The notes beneath the pieces were generated by a model, which was not told where the DNA came from, searched no databases, and saw nothing but the letters and a program-made list of their open reading frames with translations. From positions 1 through 7,170 of the forward strand of contig JAEYWQ010000410.1 of assembly GCA_023428885.1 (NCBI GenBank): a stretch of 7,170 nucleotides of DNA, given 5' to 3'. The stretch comes from Bacillota bacterium. Lineage in GTDB: Bacteria > Bacillota > Clostridia > Lachnospirales > Lachnospiraceae. Shown here in pieces: positions 4,131 to 7,170 of this stretch. Position 1 is the stretch's first letter; each line of letters begins with the position of its first letter. The translations under genes were made by a program, and so were the position numbers.

Positions 4131-5627
4131 ATGGATATTACATTGGATAAGGAGTCAAAGTTACCAATCTACATACAAATTGCAGAACAGATTAAAAAGC
4201 AAATTATGATGAAGGAACTACTGCCTGGAATGCGTCTTGTACCAGAGCGTAAGCTTGCTGATGAGCTCTCCGTGAATCGAAGTACCATATTGAATGCTTA
4301 CGAAAAATTGAAGCAAGAAGGATATATTTCTTCCAAAGTTGGGCAGGGTACCGTAGTATTGGTTGGCAACCAAAGAGAAAGTCTGAGAAGTGAACCTTGT
4401 TGGAATCAATTATTTAGTGACAAAGTAAAGGCATTTGATTCCTTACTATTGAAGGAAACCATGCCACTGTTAGACCCAAGGAATGTAATCTCCTTTGGAC
4501 TTGGAATTGCTAGTCATGAGGAGGAACCTGAGCTACCAATCAATGAATTAGCAGCCGAGTTGGAGAAAAATTTACCTTGCAAGGCCATCACTATGGCACC
4601 CATTGGAGGTTTTTTATCTTTACGTGTGTTGCTGGCAAAAAGGATGATAAAGACGGGTGTTGTATGTAGTGTCAATCAAGTACTAATTCTTACTGGTTCT
4701 CAACAGGGGATTGATCTTGCTGCAAGAATTATGATAGAACCGGGTGATATTGTGGTGGTTGAGGCACCTTCCTACTTTCTTGCCCTTCAAAGCTTTCGAG
4801 CTACGGGGGCTAGGATCATGGAGGTACCCATGGATGAGGATGGAATGCGAATGGACCATCTGGAGCAGCTGCTAAAACGCTACCATCCAAAGCTAATCTA
4901 TACCATGCCAAATTATCAAAATCCTTCTTCTCGTTGTATGAGTTTAGAACGACGGAAGAAATTAATAGAATTGGCTCATCGCCATGACATTATTATCTTA
5001 GAAGATGATGCTTATGGAGAGTTTGTATATGATCATGTGCCCTTACCTACTCTGGCTTCTTTGGATGATAGCGGACATGTTATCTTACTTAAGACCTTCT
5101 CAAAGACCATTAGTCCAGGCTTAAGGTTAGGTTATATGGTAGCACATAAGAAAATAATTGAAATGTGTTGCTTGGTACGTCAAGGAGAGGATGTCCATCC
5201 AAACAGCATATCCCAGTGGCTGGTGGAGAAGTATCTAGAAACAACAGATGTCGATCAGTTTATGATACCGGTATGTAGTCATTACAAGAAAAAGAGAGAT
5301 TTAATGTATGAAACACTCTTAAAATACGCCCCAGCAGGAATGGCCTTTTATAAGCCAAAGGGTGGAATCTATATATGGTGCCAGCTACCCGAGCATTTGA
5401 GCGCTATGAAATTATTAGAAAGAACCCTGAAACATAATGTTTCTTTTATGCCAGGAAATTCTTTCTTCCTATCCAAGGAAGGAGATTCTTATATCCGATT
5501 GAACTTTTCTTATCCTACGGAATTAGAGATCAAGAAAGGAATTCGAGTTCTATGTGAAGAAGTTGAATCCATACGAAGGGATAATCAAGTGGAACTGAAA
5601 GCTTGCGATATCGTACCAATGTATTGA
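4131..5627 (+). CDS. MocR-type transcriptional regulator (GntR helix-turn-helix plus aminotransferase-like domain)
   Basis: A 498-residue protein; the ATG has TGGAGG (4120-4125) 5 bases upstream. Residues 10-76 form a GntR-type winged helix with LPGMRLVPERKLADELSV, NRSTILNAYEKLKQEGYI and VGQGTVV. After a linker, residues 119-480 resemble a fold-type I aminotransferase. Lys325 (TFSKT) is the expected pyridoxal-phosphate Schiff-base lysine. Asn264 (NYQNPSS), Asp292 and Tyr295 (EDDAYGE) and Arg456 (YIRLNFS) fill the other cofactor and carboxylate positions. MocR proteins sense PLP or amino compounds and control PLP, GABA, amino-acid or related genes. Two signatures are degraded: the usual AGGLPDP-like segment reads SFGLGIASHEEE, and Met155 stands at the normally conserved Tyr before GxxxLR. 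This fits a sensor rather than an enzyme. The aminotransferase gene 71 bp downstream is the probable target and co-transcribed partner; the ligand is unknown. Confidence 0.93.
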   Translation: MDITLDKESKLPIYIQIAEQIKKQIMMKELLPGMRLVPERKLADELSVNRSTILNAYEKLKQEGYISSKVGQGTVVLVGNQRESLRSEPCWNQLFSDKVKAFDSLLLKETMPLLDPRNVISFGLGIASHEEEPELPINELAAELEKNLPCKAITMAPIGGFLSLRVLLAKRMIKTGVVCSVNQVLILTGSQQGIDLAARIMIEPGDIVVVEAPSYFLALQSFRATGARIMEVPMDEDGMRMDHLEQLLKRYHPKLIYTMPNYQNPSSRCMSLERRKKLIELAHRHDIIILEDDAYGEFVYDHVPLPTLASLDDSGHVILLKTFSKTISPGLRLGYMVAHKKIIEMCCLVRQGEDVHPNSISQWLVEKYLETTDVDQFMIPVCSHYKKKRDLMYETLLKYAPAGMAFYKPKGGIYIWCQLPEHLSAMKLLERTLKHNVSFMPGNSFFLSKEGDSYIRLNFSYPTELEIKKGIRVLCEEVESIRRDNQVELKACDIVPMY

Positions 5628-5698
5628 TCTATGGACAGGGTACGAATGATTTTATCAAATCCTTAGTATAGGAAGAGTAAGAAAGGTGGAAGTATAAG

Positions 5699-6868
5699 AT
5701 GAGTGTTTATTCAAACCGAATCCAAAATACGAAGAAGTCATTTATCAGGGAAATATTAAAGGTTACGCAAGATAAAGAAATCATATCATTTGCAGGGGGA
5801 TTACCGAATCCGATTTCATTTCCAACACTTGAGATAGAAGAAAGTGTGAAGCGAGTTCTAAAAACGCAAGGAAATGTTGCACTTCAGTATGCAACTACTG
5901 AGGGACATAAGGGATTAAGAGAGTGGATTGCCAAACGTTACCAGCTACGTCATGGCTTGGAGCTATCTTATGAAGATATCCTTATTACAACCGGATCCCA
6001 GCAGGCTTTGGATCTGCTAGGTAAAGTCTTGATTAATCCAGGAGATATCATTGGAGTAGAAGTTCCTGGATATCTTGGAGCAATTCAGTCCTTCTCCATG
6101 TTTGAACCTAATTTTATTGGGGTGAATCTGACCTTGGAGGGACTTGATAGTAACGACCTTAAAAGGGTGCTTGATCAAAATGATGTCAAATTGTTGTATA
6201 CGGTTCCTAACTTTCAAAATCCTTCAGGAATCACTTATTCAAAGAAAAATCGAGAACAAGTTGCCAACGTTTTGAAAGATAGATCAACTTTTATTATAGA
6301 GGATGATCCTTATGGGGAACTTCGCTTTAAAGGAAAGGAACTACCTTATATAGCTTCCAATGGTTTGAACAACAGCATCTTACTTGGCTCTATCTCGAAA
6401 ATTATAACTCCTGGAATGAGAATTGGATGGATATGTACGAAAAACACAGAGCTCATGAGTCACTTAGTTGTAGCTAAACAAGCTGCTGATTTACATACAA
6501 ATTACTTTTCTCAATGTATTATCGCTGATTATCTAGAACATTATGATTTAGATTCGCACATCGAGCAAATTAGGAAACTATATTTAGGTCAGAGTAATGC
6601 TATGATAGCCGCTATGGAAGAATACTTTCCTAAGGAGGTAACATTTACAAAACCAGAGGGGGGAATGTTTTTGTGGGCTACCTTGCCAGAGGGTATGGAT
6701 TCTACAATCATATTTGAACGTGCAATGCCAAAAAAGGTTACTTTTGTTCCAGGTAACCCCTTTTATACGCATGATAAACCAGTGAGCACGATGCGCCTTA
6801 ATTATACGAATGCAGATGTAGATGTGATTTATGAAGGAATACGCAGACTGGCTAGTGTAATTTACTAG
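5699..6868 (+). CDS. PLP-dependent fold-type I aminotransferase, aminoadipate/kynurenine aminotransferase-like
   Basis: A 389-residue cytosolic enzyme; the ATG is preceded by AAAGGTGG (5682-5689) at 9 bases. Family marks are FAGGLPNPISFP (residues 31-42), QYATTEGHKGLRE with Tyr64, TGSQQALDL (98-106), NFQNPSG with Asn174, IIEDDPYGE with Asp202 and Tyr205, SISK with the cofactor lysine Lys234, and MRLNYT with the carboxylate-binding Arg366. All cofactor residues expected for an active enzyme are present, and the length is normal. Relatives (LysN, human KAT II/AadAT) transfer amino groups from 2-aminoadipate, aromatic or branched amino acids to 2-oxoglutarate; the exact substrate cannot be read from sequence. 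It is clearly homologous to the C-terminal domain of the preceding MocR protein. No good promoter is seen in the 71-bp gap, so it is probably transcribed with that gene. Confidence 0.93.
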   Translation: MSVYSNRIQNTKKSFIREILKVTQDKEIISFAGGLPNPISFPTLEIEESVKRVLKTQGNVALQYATTEGHKGLREWIAKRYQLRHGLELSYEDILITTGSQQALDLLGKVLINPGDIIGVEVPGYLGAIQSFSMFEPNFIGVNLTLEGLDSNDLKRVLDQNDVKLLYTVPNFQNPSGITYSKKNREQVANVLKDRSTFIIEDDPYGELRFKGKELPYIASNGLNNSILLGSISKIITPGMRIGWICTKNTELMSHLVVAKQAADLHTNYFSQCIIADYLEHYDLDSHIEQIRKLYLGQSNAMIAAMEEYFPKEVTFTKPEGGMFLWATLPEGMDSTIIFERAMPKKVTFVPGNPFYTHDKPVSTMRLNYTNADVDVIYEGIRRLASVIY

Positions 6869-6873
6869 TTTTC

Positions 6874-6910
6874 ATTGGCATAGGAATTTTGATGAATTTC
6901 CTATGCCAAT
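6874..6910. terminator. 13-bp perfect hairpin between convergent genes, likely transcription terminator
   Basis: ATTGGCATAGGAA (6874-6886) pairs completely with 6898-6910 across an 11-base loop, five bases after the aminotransferase stop. Neither side has a real T-run: the plus-strand tail is ATATATCTGTGG and the minus-strand tail GAAAACTAG. Termination is therefore inferred from stem strength and position; it could also protect the mRNA 3' end. Confidence 0.6.
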
Positions 6911-6928
6911 ATATATCTGTGGTGGTGC

Positions 6929-6945
6929 GAGTGTGCATAGCACTC
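6929..6945. terminator. Small hairpin just beyond the MerR gene stop
   Basis: GAGTG (6929-6933) and CACTC (6941-6945) can pair around a 7-base loop, seven bases beyond the stop of the minus-strand gene. The stem is short and no T-run follows on either strand, so its role as a terminator is weak. Confidence 0.25.
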
Positions 6946-6952
6946 TTGCTTC

Positions 6953-7170
6953 CTATTGAGTGACAGGTGGTTCTAGATGAAACACACCAATTTCTTTGTA
7001 ATGTTCAATCTTATATTCAATGGTGCTAAGGCTCTGATTCAAGAGCTTTAGCTGCTCTAAAATGTGCTCTTTATGTTTTAGCAGAATCTCTTTCTTTTCT
7101 TCACAGGCCTTCTCACCTTGCATGCAAAGATTCATAAAATCTTTGATATTTTCTATCGACATTCCTGAAC
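6953..7170 (-). CDS. MerR-family transcriptional regulator, C-terminal part (start outside window)
   Basis: The minus-strand frame is open at the right edge and runs 71 codons to a TAG at 6953-6955. The ATG at 7162 is internal: it has no proper ribosome site, and the frame continues upstream with Ser-Gly. The segment SGMSIENIKDFMNLCMQGE is the characteristic end of the MerR DNA-binding domain, where the dimerisation helix begins. It is followed by a long charged helix (EEKKEILLKHKEHILEQLKL, then SLSTIEYKIEHYKE) expected to form the antiparallel dimer coiled coil. A short tail, GVFHLEPPVTQ, ends the protein. Members of this clostridial MerR subgroup usually sit beside oxidoreductases or flavodoxin-like genes. 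The effector here is unknown; the two cysteines (LCMQGEKAC) are not a recognisable metal site. The gene converges on the aminotransferase gene. Confidence 0.85.
   Translation of the reverse strand, partial: SGMSIENIKDFMNLCMQGEKACEEKKEILLKHKEHILEQLKLLNQSLSTIEYKIEHYKEIGVFHLEPPVTQ

Noticed and set aside
4218..4409. Minus-strand open frame within the MocR gene (and similar ones at 6017-6217 and 6584-6772)
   Set aside because: All are antisense shadows of well-supported genes without ribosome sites.

Overview
The window is AT-rich, with strong AGGAGG-type ribosome sites, GTG starts, a TPP riboswitch over an ECF-type thiamine transporter, and small clostridial Fe-S proteins. This points to a low-GC Gram-positive anaerobe of the class Clostridia, probably Lachnospiraceae; the family-level placement is inference. 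It reads as an ordinary chromosomal stretch: there is no phage, insertion sequence, CRISPR array, tRNA or rRNA.

Layout. Positions 1-1507 (+) hold the 3' end of a glycerophosphodiester phosphodiesterase gene, then an M42-family zinc aminopeptidase. A short tandem repeat (1525-1584) and a 15-bp perfect hairpin (1623-1661) separate these from a minus-strand block. That block has a small lipoprotein of unknown function (1633-2034) and the thiamine transporter gene thiT (2190-2870). Upstream of thiT lie a TPP riboswitch (2920-3000) and a near-consensus sigma-A promoter (3042-3070). Going rightward from this divergent region, a two-gene plus-strand unit encodes a 2[4Fe-4S] ferredoxin (3195-3404) and a small membrane protein with paired cysteine motifs (3406-3996), one base apart. 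Next come a MocR-type regulator, a GntR helix-turn-helix fused to an aminotransferase-like domain (4131-5627), and a stand-alone fold-type I aminotransferase of the aminoadipate/kynurenine aminotransferase type (5699-6868). A second long hairpin (6874-6910) and a small one close this block against the 3' end of a convergent MerR-family regulator gene (6953-7170, minus).

How the genes work together. Three units are supported. Thiamine uptake is controlled by TPP through a riboswitch whose terminator-like hairpin appears to share bases with the thiT ribosome site. The ferredoxin and membrane Fe-S protein look like a translationally coupled electron-transfer pair without an obvious terminal enzyme. 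The MocR regulator probably controls itself and the adjacent aminotransferase, its own paralogue without the DNA-binding domain.

Several starts were moved from the longest reading frame to the codon with a proper ribosome site: 479, 2034, 2870 and 3406. No convincing new multi-gene system was found. The items most worth a second look are the Fe-S pair, the MocR/aminotransferase pair, and the riboswitch expression platform.
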